Assembly (NCBI GenBank): GCA_007692485.1
Contig: REBY01000090.1
Span: 1-59,609, forward strand
DNA length: 59,609 nucleotides
Source of the DNA: Pseudomonadaceae bacterium
Lineage (GTDB): Bacteria > Pseudomonadota > Gammaproteobacteria > Pseudomonadales > Pseudomonadaceae
Reading direction: 5' to 3'
In this document: piece after piece, positions 1 to 10,672 of the stretch
Position numbering within the stretch: position 1 is the stretch's first letter
Layout: each line of letters starts with the position of its first letter
The notes under the pieces: generated by a model
Told to the model about the DNA's origin: nothing
The model's database searches: none
What the model saw: only the letters and a program-made list of their open reading frames with translations
Translations under genes and position numbers: made by a program

Positions 1-520
1 CTACGCATTCATATTCACGACTGACAGTACGCGCCTGCATCTGGTTGACCAGCACTGTCTGCGACTCCAGCGTTTTAGCCACCACCATCAGGCCAGTAGT
101 GTCCTTGTCCAGACGATGCACAATGCCCGCACGGGGCACCGTTTTCAGTGTCGGCGCATGGTGCAACAGCGCGTTCAGCAAGGTGCCGTCATGGTGCCCA
201 GCGGCAGGGTGAACAACCAGACCAGCAGGCTTGTTGATCACCAGCAAGGCATCGTCTTCATAAACAATATCCAGCGCGATGGCTTCTGCTTGCCAATCAC
301 CCTGCACCTCGCGCTCGGCGTCCAAAACCAGTTCTTCACCGCCGAAGACCGCATCACGCGGCCTCAGCGTGCGCCCGTCCACCGTCAGCTCACCGGATTT
401 TATCCAGTTTTGCAGGCGCGAGCGTGAATGGTCGGGGAACAATTGGGCGGCAACCTGGTCAAGACGCTGACCGCCTTGTTGCGGGCTGACCTCGGCGGAC
501 AAGCGGATACGTTCGGACAT
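1..520 (-). CDS. rluD: 23S rRNA pseudouridine synthase D, N-terminal part (truncated by window edge)
   Basis: Own reverse-strand translation from ATG at 520: [50 protein letters not shown]...[21 protein letters not shown]...[20 protein letters not shown]4 domain plus the HRLDKDTTG catalytic motif of RluA/C/D; divergent to bamD. Confidence 0.93.
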   Translation of the reverse strand, partial: MSERIRLSAEVSPQQGGQRLDQVAAQLFPDHSRSRLQNWIKSGELTVDGRTLRPRDAVFGGEELVLDAEREVQGDWQAEAIALDIVYEDDALLVINKPAGLVVHPAAGHHDGTLLNALLHHAPTLKTVPRAGIVHRLDKDTTGLMVVAKTLESQTVLVNQMQARTVSREYECV

Positions 521-703
521 GCAGACTCACTGAAGTGTGGCAGGCTGGGGCAGGCATGAATCCCTTTTGGTTTCGCGCCTGCGCTGTGGTTAAATACGGC
601 TTCGTTGCATGTAGCTGGCTCAGCCAACTGCATCAAACCTGCGCCAACTATAACAGGACGGCCCCGCGCGCAACAGACAAGGCCTCCCACTGGATAACGT
701 ACT

Positions 704-1690
704 ATGCCAATGAAACACCTTCTGCTGATCGCCCTTATGGCTCTGCTAGCCGCATGCGCCTCAAATCGTGGCGTGATCGATGAGTCGTTGAGTGAGAGCG
801 AGCTGTACCAGCAGGCCCAGCAAGACCTGGAAAGCCGCAACTACACCAATGCCATCGAAAAGCTGCGCGCGCTGGAATCGCGTTATCCCTTTGGACGCTA
901 TGCCCAACAGGCACAGTTGGAACTGATTTACGCGTACTATCAGAATTTGGAGCCGGAAGCCGCGCGCTCCTCTGCTGACCGTTTTATCCGCTTGCACCCG
1001 CAACACCCGAATGCTGATTACGCCTATTACATTCGCGGGCTGTCCTCCTTTACCCGCGACCAGGGGGTATTCGAGCGCTTCCTGCCGCTGGACATGACCC
1101 GCCGCGATCCGGGCGCCGCACGCGACTCATTCAATGAATTTGCTCAGTTGGTCAGCCGCTACCCGGACAGCATTTATGCGCCCGACGCCCGCCTGCGCAT
1201 GGTCTACCTGCGTAACCTGCTGGCCTCCTACGACGCCCACGTCGGTCATTTCTACCTCAAGCGTGGCGCTTACGTTGCCGCCGCCAACCGTGGCCGCTAC
1301 ATCGTCGAGAACTTTCAGCAGACACCGTCTGTACCCGATGGCCTGGCACTGATGGTCGAAGCTTACCAGCGCCTCGCGCTGGATGATCTGGCCGACGCTG
1401 CCTTGCTGACGCTGCAAGACAACTACCCGGAGCACCCCAGCCTGCGTAACGGCGAATTCCGCCACCATGTCGAGCCACGTCAGCGTGATGCTGGCTGGAT
1501 CGAGGGCATGACGATCGGCGCTCTGGACAAGCTGCTGACACCGCCTACAGTAGCCGGTGGCAACATGATGGATCGCGAAATGCAGCGCCAGTACAACGAA
1601 GCCGTGAGCAACCTGCCACGCGAAGTTCGCGCCCCGCAGCAGCAACGTCGCAGTTGGTGGAACCGGCTGTCTTTTGGCCTGCTCGACTGA
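704..1690 (+). CDS. bamD: Outer membrane protein assembly factor BamD (ComL) lipoprotein
   Basis: Lipoprotein signal (LLAAC), TPR-like repeats, [20 protein letters not shown]; divergent to rluD as in Pseudomonas. Confidence 0.95.
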   Translation: MPMKHLLLIALMALLAACASNRGVIDESLSESELYQQAQQDLESRNYTNAIEKLRALESRYPFGRYAQQAQLELIYAYYQNLEPEAARSSADRFIRLHPQHPNADYAYYIRGLSSFTRDQGVFERFLPLDMTRRDPGAARDSFNEFAQLVSRYPDSIYAPDARLRMVYLRNLLASYDAHVGHFYLKRGAYVAAANRGRYIVENFQQTPSVPDGLALMVEAYQRLALDDLADAALLTLQDNYPEHPSLRNGEFRHHVEPRQRDAGWIEGMTIGALDKLLTPPTVAGGNMMDREMQRQYNEAVSNLPREVRAPQQQRRSWWNRLSFGLLD

Positions 1691-1700
1691 GCGGGACCAA

Positions 1701-1738
1701 GCCACAAAAAAACCGGCGTTGGCCGGTTTTTTTGTGGC
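1701..1738. terminator. Bidirectional intrinsic terminator between convergent bamD and nadE
   Basis: gccacaaaaaaaccgg-cgttgg-ccggtttttttgtggc: perfect 16-bp stem with A/T tracts on both sides. Confidence 0.92.
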
Positions 1739-1844
1739 TGACAGGTAATCCATATACCTTCAGCAAACGCTGATGCATTGCGCTAAGTCCGTACAACCCG
1801 ATTGTCGCTGGCTGCGCACTGCATCGGCATAATAAGCGACCAGC

Positions 1845-3479
1845 TCAGTCTTCCATGCGCCAGCCCGAGGTAATCGGGTAACGCCGGTCACGACCAAAAC
1901 CACGCTGGGTTATACGCGGGCCCACGGCGGCCTGGCGACGCTTGTACTCGTTAATATCCACCAACCGCAGTACCCGCTTGACCGTGTCGGCGTCAAAGCC
2001 GGCAGTAATGATTGCCGTGGCTGACAGGTCATGCTCGATATACAGGCGCAATATCTCATCCAGCTCCGGGTAACCCGGCAAGGAATCCTCGTCCTTCTGA
2101 TCCGGGGCCAGCTCGGCACTCGGCGGGCGGTCAATCACCCGCTGTGGGATGACCCGCCCCAAACGATTGCGGTATTCAGCCAACTTGAACACCAACACCT
2201 TGGGCACATCCTTGAGCACATCAAAGCCACCAGCCATATCGCCGTACAGCGTCGCGTAACCAACTGCCATCTCGCTCTTGTTACCGGTCGTCAGCACCAG
2301 GGCACCCGTCTTGTTCGACAGCGCCATCAGCAATGTGCCGCGGCACCGTGCCTGGAGGTTCTCTTCCGTGGTGTCGCGCGGCAAACCGTCGAACATCGGT
2401 GCCAAGGTCTGCATAAAGGCATCCACCATGGGAGCAATCGGCACCACATGATAAGTAACATGCATGGCTTTGGCCTGCGCCTCGGCATCTTCCAGGCTCA
2501 TACTGGATGTGTAGTGATAAGGCATCATGACGGCTTCAACCCGCTCGGAACCCAGCGCGTCAGCGGCTACCGCCAAGCTCAGCGCCGAATCAATACCACC
2601 TGACAACCCCAACACCACACGCTTGAAACCATTCTTGTTGACGTAATCGCGCACGCCCGTCACCAATGCCTGATAGACACTGGCTTCCAGCTCGGGCAAG
2701 GCAGCGACACTACCCTGGCGCAATAATACCTGCTGTGCATCATGCAGCACATCCACCGGGTAGAGGCCTTCAACATAGGCTGGCGCGCGCAACGCCAGGT
2801 CGCCCTGGGCACCCATGGCGACCGAGCCACCATCAAATACCAGTTCATCCTGACCGCCAACCTGATTGACGTAGAGAACCGGCATGCCACCTTCAGCGCA
2901 GCGCTCAGCCAACACGGCTTCACGCTCACTTTGTTTATCCATATGGAAGGGCGAGGCATTCAGGTTCAGCATCAAACGTGCACCCGCAGCTTTGGCCTGT
3001 GCCATCGGGCCAGAATGCCAGATGTCTTCACAGATGCTGACTGCAACCGGTAAGCCATCGATTTCGAGTACACACGGACGATCACCGGCAGCAAAGTAGC
3101 GTTTTTCATCAAATACTTTGTAATTAGGCAACTCCTGCTTGGCGTAGGTGGCCAGGACTTGACCGTCACCAATCACGGCGGCCTGATTGAAGCACTGCTC
3201 GCCAGCGCGCCAGGGGTAACCCACCACCAGATAAATACCCTGCACTTCGTTGCACAGCCGGCTCAACGCGGCCTCGATACGTGCCTGCATGCTGGAGCGC
3301 AGCAGCAGGTCTTCCGGGGGATAACCGCACAGGCTGAGCTCGGGAAATACCACGACCCGCGCCGCAAGCTCATCACGGGCATGGATGGCCATATCGACAA
3401 TGCGCTGCACATTGCCCTGAATGTCTCCCACCCGCAGGTTGAGCTGGGCCATTACCACACGCAAACTGGCGCTCATCAA
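1845..3479 (-). CDS. nadE: Glutamine-dependent NAD+ synthetase
   Basis: N-terminal carbon-nitrogen hydrolase domain (VVFPELSLCGYPPEDLLLR) fused to NAD synthetase domain (GLSGGIDSALSLAVA, TTGNKSEMAVGYATLYGDMAGGF). Confidence 0.95.
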   Translation of the reverse strand: MMSASLRVVMAQLNLRVGDIQGNVQRIVDMAIHARDELAARVVVFPELSLCGYPPEDLLLRSSMQARIEAALSRLCNEVQGIYLVVGYPWRAGEQCFNQAAVIGDGQVLATYAKQELPNYKVFDEKRYFAAGDRPCVLEIDGLPVAVSICEDIWHSGPMAQAKAAGARLMLNLNASPFHMDKQSEREAVLAERCAEGGMPVLYVNQVGGQDELVFDGGSVAMGAQGDLALRAPAYVEGLYPVDVLHDAQQVLLRQGSVAALPELEASVYQALVTGVRDYVNKNGFKRVVLGLSGGIDSALSLAVAADALGSERVEAVMMPYHYTSSMSLEDAEAQAKAMHVTYHVVPIAPMVDAFMQTLAPMFDGLPRDTTEENLQARCRGTLLMALSNKTGALVLTTGNKSEMAVGYATLYGDMAGGFDVLKDVPKVLVFKLAEYRNRLGRVIPQRVIDRPPSAELAPDQKDEDSLPGYPELDEILRLYIEHDLSATAIITAGFDADTVKRVLRLVDINEYKRRQAAVGPRITQRGFGRDRRYPITSGWRMED

Positions 3480-3651
3480 TTATCTCCTTCATGGTCATTG
3501 CCACTATTGTCCGGCAAGCGCGCGGGCGGGGCAATCGTCTGCTGGTTATGCGCCCCGCTTGCAGGCTAAACTGGAACCTATTCCAGACAGTGTTGCGCGC
3601 GGCCAATTGGCCTGGCCAGCATTCAATAGCGACTTTTTGTGGCGAGAGAGC

Positions 3652-3885
3652 ATGGGGCTGATCAAACTTGTTATCCTGATAATTCTGGTTGTTGCCTGCC
3701 TGACCCTGTGGCGGCGCATCAAAGCCTGGCAAGCAGCCAACCAGAAACCACCCGCAGACCCGGCACAGCCCCAACTGATGGTGCGCTGCAGCCATTGCCA
3801 AGTTCACCTACCACAAGATCAGGCGCTGCAGTCCGGTGAGCGCTGGTATTGCTGTCCGGAGCACCGTGACGCCGACCATGTCTGA
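3652..3885 (+). CDS. Small PP0621-family-like protein, N-terminal TM plus CxxC zinc-ribbon-like motifs
   Basis: MGLIKLVILIILVVACLTLWRRIKAWQ...MVRCSHCQVHLPQDQALQSGERWYCCPEHRDADHV; immediately upstream of and overlapping pilS. Confidence 0.7.
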   Translation: MGLIKLVILIILVVACLTLWRRIKAWQAANQKPPADPAQPQLMVRCSHCQVHLPQDQALQSGERWYCCPEHRDADHV

Positions 3886-5455
3886 TGCCGTAGACCTGCA
3901 ACGCCCCCGCATCTTGCGGGTCTACAACCTGTACCGGGTCATTCTTGGCTTCGGCCTGACCCTGCTGACCAGTTCCGCCCTGCGCGGTGACCTGCTGCAA
4001 CTCAGCAACCCATCACTGTTCGATGCAATCAGTTGGCTATATTTGCTTTTCAGTGTGCTGACGGCGTTGTTTCTCCACAAGGGCCAGCGCAATCTACTGA
4101 TTTTTTGCCTGACCGGCCTGGATGTGCTGCTACTCGGCGTATTGTTTTACGCTGCCGGCGGCTCCGGCAGTGGCTTTGGTAATTTGCTGATCATTCCGGT
4201 AGCGGTAGCCAATGTCCTGCTGCACGGACGCATCGGCCTGGTATTGCCGGCGATTGCCAGCCTGCTGCTGATTTATCTGACCTTTTTCATCAGCCTGGCG
4301 CATCCGGGCATCCCCCAGAGTTACCTGCAGGTCGGCGTGCTCGGCTGCATTTACTTTGCGGTCGCGTTATTCGTCCAGCGTCTCAGCCGACGCCTGCAAG
4401 TGTCGGAAAGTCTGGCGCAAAAACAAGCCGCCAGCCTGGCCAACCTAGAGCAACTCAATCAATTGATCATCCAGCGCATGCGCACCGGCATCATGGTCAT
4501 TGACGCTGAGCAACAGCTGCTGCTGGCCAACGAAGCCAGCGCGCAGCTGCTTGGCAAGCCCATACTCCGTGGCATGCATTTGCACCAATTAGCGCCAGAG
4601 CTGGAACAACGCCTGCAACAGTGGCGCCACAACCCCTCAGCACGTCCCTCCAGTTTCCGCAATCACCGCGGCGGGGCTGAGCTGATGGCTAACTTCAAAC
4701 CCCTGTCACAAGCCAGCCGCTCGGTGCTGGTTTTCCTCGATGACAACACCCAGGTTGCCCAACAGGCACAGCAGTTGAAACTGGCTTCACTCGGCCGCCT
4801 GACGGCCAGTATTGCGCATGAAATCCGCAACCCGCTCGGTGCCATTAGCCATGCTGCCCAACTGTTGTATGAGTCCGAGGTACAAAACAGCCAGGATCAG
4901 CGCCTGCTGGAGATCATTCAACAGCAGTCCAAGCGCATGAATGCGGTGATCGAGACCGTGCTGGAGCTCTCTCGCCGCCGCCCGAGCGAACCACAACTGG
5001 TCGACCTGGCGTTATGGCTGCATGAATATGCGCGTGACTTCCGCCTCAGCCATCCGCCGGCAGACAACCTGTGCTGTGAAATCGAGAAGGAAGGCATCAC
5101 TACCCGCATCGACCCCAACCAACTGACTCAGGTACTCAACAACCTGTGTCAGAACGCCCTGCGCTACAGCCCCTTGATCGACGACCAGCACACTGTCTTC
5201 ATCAAGCTCTACCAGCACCCGGAAACCGATAAGCCCGTGCTCGAAGTTATCGATCACGGCCCTGGTATCGATGAGGACAAGGTAGAGCAGGTCTTCGAGC
5301 CTTTTTACACCACCGAGGCCAGCGGTAATGGCCTGGGGCTGTATATCTGCCGGGAACTGTGCGAAAGCAATCAGGCGCGCCTGGAATACGCGCCGGCCGA
5401 ACCCCGCGGCAGTTGCATGCGGATAACCTTTGCCCACGCCAAACGGCTGGTATGA
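3878..5455 (+). CDS. pilS: Two-component sensor histidine kinase PilS
   Basis: N-terminal multi-TM region, HisKA SIAHEIRNPLGAISHAAQLL and HATPase motifs; followed by pilR. Start ATG at 3878 (MSDAVDLQRPRILRVYNLYR). Confidence 0.93.
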   Translation: MSDAVDLQRPRILRVYNLYRVILGFGLTLLTSSALRGDLLQLSNPSLFDAISWLYLLFSVLTALFLHKGQRNLLIFCLTGLDVLLLGVLFYAAGGSGSGFGNLLIIPVAVANVLLHGRIGLVLPAIASLLLIYLTFFISLAHPGIPQSYLQVGVLGCIYFAVALFVQRLSRRLQVSESLAQKQAASLANLEQLNQLIIQRMRTGIMVIDAEQQLLLANEASAQLLGKPILRGMHLHQLAPELEQRLQQWRHNPSARPSSFRNHRGGAELMANFKPLSQASRSVLVFLDDNTQVAQQAQQLKLASLGRLTASIAHEIRNPLGAISHAAQLLYESEVQNSQDQRLLEIIQQQSKRMNAVIETVLELSRRRPSEPQLVDLALWLHEYARDFRLSHPPADNLCCEIEKEGITTRIDPNQLTQVLNNLCQNALRYSPLIDDQHTVFIKLYQHPETDKPVLEVIDHGPGIDEDKVEQVFEPFYTTEASGNGLGLYICRELCESNQARLEYAPAEPRGSCMRITFAHAKRLV

Positions 5456-5480
5456 TGGCGAGTAAATCCATAGGGAGCTG

Positions 5481-6839
5481 ATGGACAGCGCAATGAGCAA
5501 ACCACTGGCACTGCTGATTGATGACGAACCGGACATTCTCGAACTGCTCGAGCTGACCCTGGGGCGCATGCAGGTCGAAACACGCAAAGCCAAGACCCAG
5601 GCTGAGGCGCTGGCCTTGTTGAAAGCCGAACAGTTTGCCATTTGCTTGACCGACATGCGGCTGCCCGATGGTGATGGCCTGCAAATCGTTCAGCATATTC
5701 AGCAACACTACCCGCAAACCCCGGTGGCCATGATTACCGCCTACGGCAGCCTGGATACGGCGATCAATGCGCTCAAAGCGGGTGCCTTTGACTTCCTCAC
5801 CAAACCGGTCGACCTGCTGCGGCTGCGTGAACTGGTCAATCACGCCTTGCGTCTGCACATGGTCCAGCCTGCGCCCTGTCAGCCAGACGCCGACGACCCA
5901 ATCCTCGGCCAGTCCGAACCTATTAACCGTCTGCGCAAGCAGATCGGCAAACTGGCGCGCAGTCAGGCACCACTGTATATCAGCGGCGAGTCCGGTAGCG
6001 GCAAAGAATTGGTCGCCCGCCGGATCCATCAACTGGGGCCGCGCTGTGAGCACCCCTTTGTCCCGGTCAATTGCGGGGCGATTCCAGCAGAATTGATGGA
6101 AAGCGAGTTCTTCGGCCACCGCAAAGGCAGTTTTACCGGCGCTGTGGCCGACAAGCCCGGGCTCTTCCAGGCCGCCAGTGGCGGCACCCTGTTTCTTGAT
6201 GAGGTTGCCGACCTGCCCTTACCGATGCAGGTCAAATTGCTGCGTGCCATTCAGGAAAAAGCCGTCCGTCCCGTGGGTACCCAGCAGGAAGAGAGCGTTG
6301 ATGTACGCCTGCTGTGCGCCACCCACCGCGACCTGGCGGCGGAAGTTGCCGCCGGCAATTTTCGCCAGGACCTGTTCTACCGCATCAATGTGATCGAACT
6401 GAAAGTTCCGCCACTGCGCGAACGCCGCGAAGATATACCGCTACTGGCCAGACATATCTTGCAGCGCCTGTCGGCGCGCAATGATGACAACCAGCCCGAA
6501 CTGAGCCCTGAAGCCCGTGAGCGATTACTTAACTACCGCTTTCCCGGTAATGTACGTGAGCTGGAAAACATCCTTGAACGCGCCTACACCCTGTGTGAAA
6601 GCAACCGCATCGATGCCGATGACATCCAGCTCAGTGGCACCAGTGCCAGCCCGGACAAGTCCGCTGCAGGCATCGACCAGATCGATTCGCTGGAAGACTA
6701 TCTGGACAATATCGAACGCAAGGCGCTCGAGCACGCGCTGGAAGAAACCCGCTGGAACAAGACCGCCGCCGCCAAACGCCTGGGGCTGACCTTTCGCTCT
6801 TTGCGTTACCGGTTAAAGAAGCTCGGGCTGGATGATTAG
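5481..6839 (+). CDS. pilR: Sigma-54-dependent response regulator PilR
   Basis: REC domain, [21 protein letters not shown]-type loop ([12 protein letters not shown]), Fis-type HTH at the C-terminus. Confidence 0.95.
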   Translation: MDSAMSKPLALLIDDEPDILELLELTLGRMQVETRKAKTQAEALALLKAEQFAICLTDMRLPDGDGLQIVQHIQQHYPQTPVAMITAYGSLDTAINALKAGAFDFLTKPVDLLRLRELVNHALRLHMVQPAPCQPDADDPILGQSEPINRLRKQIGKLARSQAPLYISGESGSGKELVARRIHQLGPRCEHPFVPVNCGAIPAELMESEFFGHRKGSFTGAVADKPGLFQAASGGTLFLDEVADLPLPMQVKLLRAIQEKAVRPVGTQQEESVDVRLLCATHRDLAAEVAAGNFRQDLFYRINVIELKVPPLRERREDIPLLARHILQRLSARNDDNQPELSPEARERLLNYRFPGNVRELENILERAYTLCESNRIDADDIQLSGTSASPDKSAAGIDQIDSLEDYLDNIERKALEHALEETRWNKTAAAKRLGLTFRSLRYRLKKLGLDD

Positions 6840-7936
6840 CGTGGCAGCAACTGCCGCTCAGGTGCATAGGGCTCAGGAGCGATAATCGGCGCCTGCTGCA
6901 ACATCAGGTCAGTCAGCAAGCGGCAGGCAGCCGGAGCCAGCACCAAACCATTGCGAAAATGCCCGCAGTTCAGCCACAAGCCGGGCAACGCCGGCACTTC
7001 CCCGATCAGTGGAATCCCTTCCGGTGACCCCGGGCGCAAACCTGCCCACTGCATGACCGGCTCGCGCTCAGCCAGGGCAGGCAAGAGTGCAGCGGCGGAC
7101 GCGGCCAGGCTGTCGGTCGCTTCTACAGTGGTGCTTTTGTCATAGCCGGCATATTCCAATGTACTACCGATCAGAATGTGCCCATCGCGGCGTGGAATGG
7201 CATAGCGCCCCTGATAAAGCACCATACTCGATAGCCAGCCAGGCTCGGCCTTGTACAGCAACATCTGCCCTTTCACCGGCTCTACCGGCAAAGTCCAACC
7301 GGACTGCGCCAGCAGATCACCGCTCCAGGCACCAGCGGCCAAAACAACGGCGTCTGCTGACAGGGAACGGTCGGCCAAATGGACCCCGCCGATGCGCCCG
7401 TCGGCCTGATTCAGACCCACTACTGACGTGTGTTCAAGCAACGTGAAATTGGCAAACTGTAGCAAGTGCGCCTTGAGCGCAGCCAGCAAACGCGGGTTAC
7501 GCACATTGGCCAAATCAGCCTGCCACAGCGCCTGGGTAAAACCGGGCGCCAATGGCGGCACCTGCTGATAAATCTGTGTCGCGGACACACTATTTAAAGG
7601 CTGCTGCCGCTCTTTTGCCCAGGCCAAGGCCTGTTCACTTTCCGCGTGGTCCAGCCAGAGCAGGCCGGTGCGGCTGACTTCAGGATCAACACCGGTTTGC
7701 GCCAGCAGCTGTTGTGCCAGTTGTGGATAGAAGCCTTGTGACCAGTTGGCCAATGCGCTGATGGCGGCCGGGTAACGCCAGGGGTAAAGCGGTGAAACAA
7801 TTCCACCACCAGCCCAGGAGGATTCACGGCCAAAGGCTTGCCGCTCAACCAGAGTGACCGATACCCCCCGCTGCAACAAGTTAAGCGCGGTGAGACCACC
7901 CATAATACCGCCACCAATCACGATGCACGCCCGCAT
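6836..7936 (-). CDS. thiO: Glycine oxidase ThiO (FAD-dependent)
   Basis: GGGIMGGLTALNLLQRGVSVTLVERQ Rossmann motif; ...AGLRPGSPEGIPLIGEVPALPGLWLNCGHFRNGLVLAPA; follows pilSR as in Pseudomonas. Confidence 0.9.
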   Translation of the reverse strand: MRACIVIGGGIMGGLTALNLLQRGVSVTLVERQAFGRESSWAGGGIVSPLYPWRYPAAISALANWSQGFYPQLAQQLLAQTGVDPEVSRTGLLWLDHAESEQALAWAKERQQPLNSVSATQIYQQVPPLAPGFTQALWQADLANVRNPRLLAALKAHLLQFANFTLLEHTSVVGLNQADGRIGGVHLADRSLSADAVVLAAGAWSGDLLAQSGWTLPVEPVKGQMLLYKAEPGWLSSMVLYQGRYAIPRRDGHILIGSTLEYAGYDKSTTVEATDSLAASAAALLPALAEREPVMQWAGLRPGSPEGIPLIGEVPALPGLWLNCGHFRNGLVLAPAACRLLTDLMLQQAPIIAPEPYAPERQLLPR

Positions 7937-8086
7937 ACCCTACCCCCTATATCCTCACCGCCGATCACTACCCAGCCTCCAGACTGCCCCACTGGCCACC
8001 TGTACAAATTATTTTGCCAACCGCGACCATGGTCGCGCCAGCCAGCCTGTCACGGCAACCAATAAACCGGTATGATACTCGCATCT

Positions 8087-8113
8087 GAACTTTGCCATTG
8101 AACCTGCGTCAGT
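8087..8113 (+). promoter_or_regulatory. Candidate AlgU/RpoE-type promoter upstream of mqo
   Basis: GAACTT (8087-8092)-N16-TCAGT (8109-8113). Confidence 0.4.
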
Positions 8114-8311
8114 GTTTTATTGCGACTCAGGGTCACAGCTCTGCCAGGCCGCGCTCTTCCTCTGGTTGCTCTAGTTACCACGGGAAACTCTCGAACATCG
8201 CCCACCAGGCATTAAGAGCGGGACTGCATCATATCCCCGCGCGTCAGCCATCAGACTGTCGGCAAGTCATTCAGATGCCTTTTACCCTTACCCCCAAGAG
8301 GCGACATGTAA

Positions 8312-9799
8312 ATGACGGCAAAAAAAGTTGATGTAATGCTGGTCGGTGGCGGCGTAATGAGTGCCACTCTGGGCATGCTGCTGAAGCAGCTGGACCCGGA
8401 AATGCGTATTGTGCTGGTAGAGCGGCTGGACCATGTCGCCCACGAAAGCACCGATGGCTGGAACAACGCGGGCACCGGTCATGCCGGATACTGTGAGCTG
8501 AATTACACGCCCCAGGCCGAGGATGGCAGCATCACCATCGACCGTGCGCTGGCGATCAATGCTTCCTTTGAAGTCACCCTGCAATTCTGGTCCAGCCTGG
8601 TCGAGCAAAATATCCTGCCGACCCCGAAAAAGTTCATCAACCCCACGCCGCACCTGAGCTTTGTCTGGGGTGATAAAGATGTCGAATTCCTGCGCCAGCG
8701 CCACCAGTTACTCAGCCAACACCACCTGTTCAAGGATATGGTGTTCAGCGAGTCTCCCGAGCAATTGGCTGAGTGGATGCCCTTGGTGATGAAAAACCGC
8801 AGCGACGGCAAGCGCGTTGCAGCAACCCGCGTTGCCTATGGTTCGGATGTCGACTTCGGTTCACTGACCCGCAGCATGATCAACTGGCTTCAGGATCAAC
8901 CGAATTTTGACTTGCACCTCAAGCATTCGGTCACCAGCCTGCGTAAAAGTCGTAATGGCTTCTGGCGCGTTGATGTCGAAGACGAAAACAGTGGTGAGGA
9001 AAAGAAATTCGAAGCCGACTTCGTGTTTCTTGGCGCTGGCGGTGGCTCACTGCCCCTACTGCAGAAGTCCAATATTGACGAAAGCCGAGGCTACGGCGGC
9101 TTTCCGGTCAGCGGCCAATGGCTGGTCTGCCAGCAGGAAGAGATCGTCAAGCAACACCGCTCCAAGGTCTACGGCAAAGCCCCAGTGGGTGCGCCACCCA
9201 TGTCAGTACCGCACCTGGACACGCGCATCATCAACGGCAAACCTGCCCTGTTATTTGGCCCCTTCGCCGGCTTTACCACCAAATTCCTCAAGCAGGGTTC
9301 TTTCTTCGACCTGTTTTCCTCGGTCAAGCGCTACAACGTCAAACCCATGCTTGGCGTCGGCCGCGACAATATGGACCTGACCCGCTACCTGATTGGCGAG
9401 TCTTTCCAGTCGCACAAGGACCGGGTGGAATCGCTACGCAACTACTTCCCGGAAGCCACGGAAGACAGCTGGCGCCTGCAGGACGCCGGCATGCGCGTGC
9501 AGATCATCAAGAAAGATGCCAAAGGCCAAGGCAAGTTGGAGTTCGGGACCGAGATCGTCGCCGCCAAAGACGGCTCACTTGCTGCCTTGCTCGGCGCTTC
9601 CCCTGGCGCCTCAACCGCCGTTCAGGCCATGGTCGACGTACTTGAGCGCTGCTTTAGCAAGCGCCTGCAAAGCAGTGAATGGCAGAGCCGAATTCGCGAA
9701 CTGATCCCATCCTACGGCCAATCGCTGGTCAAAGACGGTGAGCTGTTGACGCAGGTTCGCGAGCGGACATTGCGAACCTTGCAGTTACAACGCGACTAA
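8312..9799 (+). CDS. mqo: Malate:quinone oxidoreductase
   Basis: MLVGGGVMSATLGMLLKQLDPEM...GWNNAGTGHAGYCELNYTP...; characteristic Mqo sequence. Confidence 0.96.
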   Translation: MTAKKVDVMLVGGGVMSATLGMLLKQLDPEMRIVLVERLDHVAHESTDGWNNAGTGHAGYCELNYTPQAEDGSITIDRALAINASFEVTLQFWSSLVEQNILPTPKKFINPTPHLSFVWGDKDVEFLRQRHQLLSQHHLFKDMVFSESPEQLAEWMPLVMKNRSDGKRVAATRVAYGSDVDFGSLTRSMINWLQDQPNFDLHLKHSVTSLRKSRNGFWRVDVEDENSGEEKKFEADFVFLGAGGGSLPLLQKSNIDESRGYGGFPVSGQWLVCQQEEIVKQHRSKVYGKAPVGAPPMSVPHLDTRIINGKPALLFGPFAGFTTKFLKQGSFFDLFSSVKRYNVKPMLGVGRDNMDLTRYLIGESFQSHKDRVESLRNYFPEATEDSWRLQDAGMRVQIIKKDAKGQGKLEFGTEIVAAKDGSLAALLGASPGASTAVQAMVDVLERCFSKRLQSSEWQSRIRELIPSYGQSLVKDGELLTQVRERTLRTLQLQRD

Positions 9800-9810
9800 G
9801 CAGGTTGTGA

Positions 9811-9832
9811 GCCCGGTCAATAATGACCGGGC
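9811..9832. terminator. Hairpin between convergent mqo and solute-binding-protein gene
   Basis: gcccggtca-ataa-tgaccgggc: perfect 9-bp stem, 4-nt loop; no strong T tract. Confidence 0.55.
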
Positions 9833-9834
9833 AA

Positions 9835-10572
9835 TCACCGCATCGTCTGATCCAGATCCGCGCCTGCCGCACGCAATTCGACAATCGCCGCATCCAAGCG
9901 TGCACGCAACTCTTCATGGTCTTCCCGTTGGCGCGAAATCACCAAGCGTAAAGGGCGCTCAGTGACCAGCACATTCGGTGGCGGCTCCAGCCCCAGCCGC
10001 TTACTGGCCGGGACCACCTGGCTACGATAGTTGAGCAAGTAATCACCACGCCCCAGCATCAACATCTGCAAGGCCCCCGTGTGGCTGCTGCTGCGATGCA
10101 AATGGATATCCAGCTCTGGGTTGCGCAGGGTGCGCAAGAGCGCGTCAGTATAGGCGAAGTTGGTAATCAGAATAACCTGGCGGCCGCGCAGGCTGTCCGG
10201 CCACACCGGGGTCGGCTGGCCCGGCCGGTAATATAGATTGATCCCCACCAAACCCAGGTGCTGCTCGGATTCAACCACATAACGCCCCAGGTCCGACCCC
10301 TCCAGCAACCCCGGCCAGACATCCACCTGACCGTCTTGCAACCCGCGCCGCAAGCGCGCCACCGGCATCACCTGACTTTCAAACGGGTACCCTGCCGTCG
10401 TCACGATCAACTCAAGCGTAGTGACCATGCCCCCGACCGGGCGATGCTCGCTATCCAGCTCGGAAAAGCCGGGAAACTGCAGAAACCCCAAGCGCACCGG
10501 CTCTGCTGCTCCAGCCAAGGAAGCGGGCAAACAGACAGCCAGAACCAGCAAGACACTGCGAAAACCTTGCAT
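9835..10572 (-). CDS. Periplasmic solute-binding protein family 3-like (orphan)
   Basis: Signal peptide (VLLVLAVCLPASLAGAA), ...RRGLQDGQVDVWPGLLEGSDLGRYVVESEQHLG...; no adjacent permease/ATPase genes. Confidence 0.7.
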   Translation of the reverse strand: MQGFRSVLLVLAVCLPASLAGAAEPVRLGFLQFPGFSELDSEHRPVGGMVTTLELIVTTAGYPFESQVMPVARLRRGLQDGQVDVWPGLLEGSDLGRYVVESEQHLGLVGINLYYRPGQPTPVWPDSLRGRQVILITNFAYTDALLRTLRNPELDIHLHRSSSHTGALQMLMLGRGDYLLNYRSQVVPASKRLGLEPPPNVLVTERPLRLVISRQREDHEELRARLDAAIVELRAAGADLDQTMR

Positions 10573-10672
10573 GGACGCTCACTCTTGTGAATTCGGTCGC
10601 TTGATGCACACGACTCAGCATAGCTGCCCGACAACGAAGCGGCAAAACTTGCCAGAGCGGAAAAGTACTGAC

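Noticed and set aside
606-632. Imperfect inverted repeat TGCATGTAGCTGGCTCAGCCAACTGCA upstream of bamD
   Set aside because: Bulged and short; insufficient support for a specific function.
400-840. 146-aa - strand ORF covering the rluD start and bamD start
   Set aside because: Out of frame with the well-supported rluD and bamD genes.
5247-6119. 290-aa ORF antisense to pilR
   Set aside because: Shadow of pilS/pilR coding; no independent motifs.
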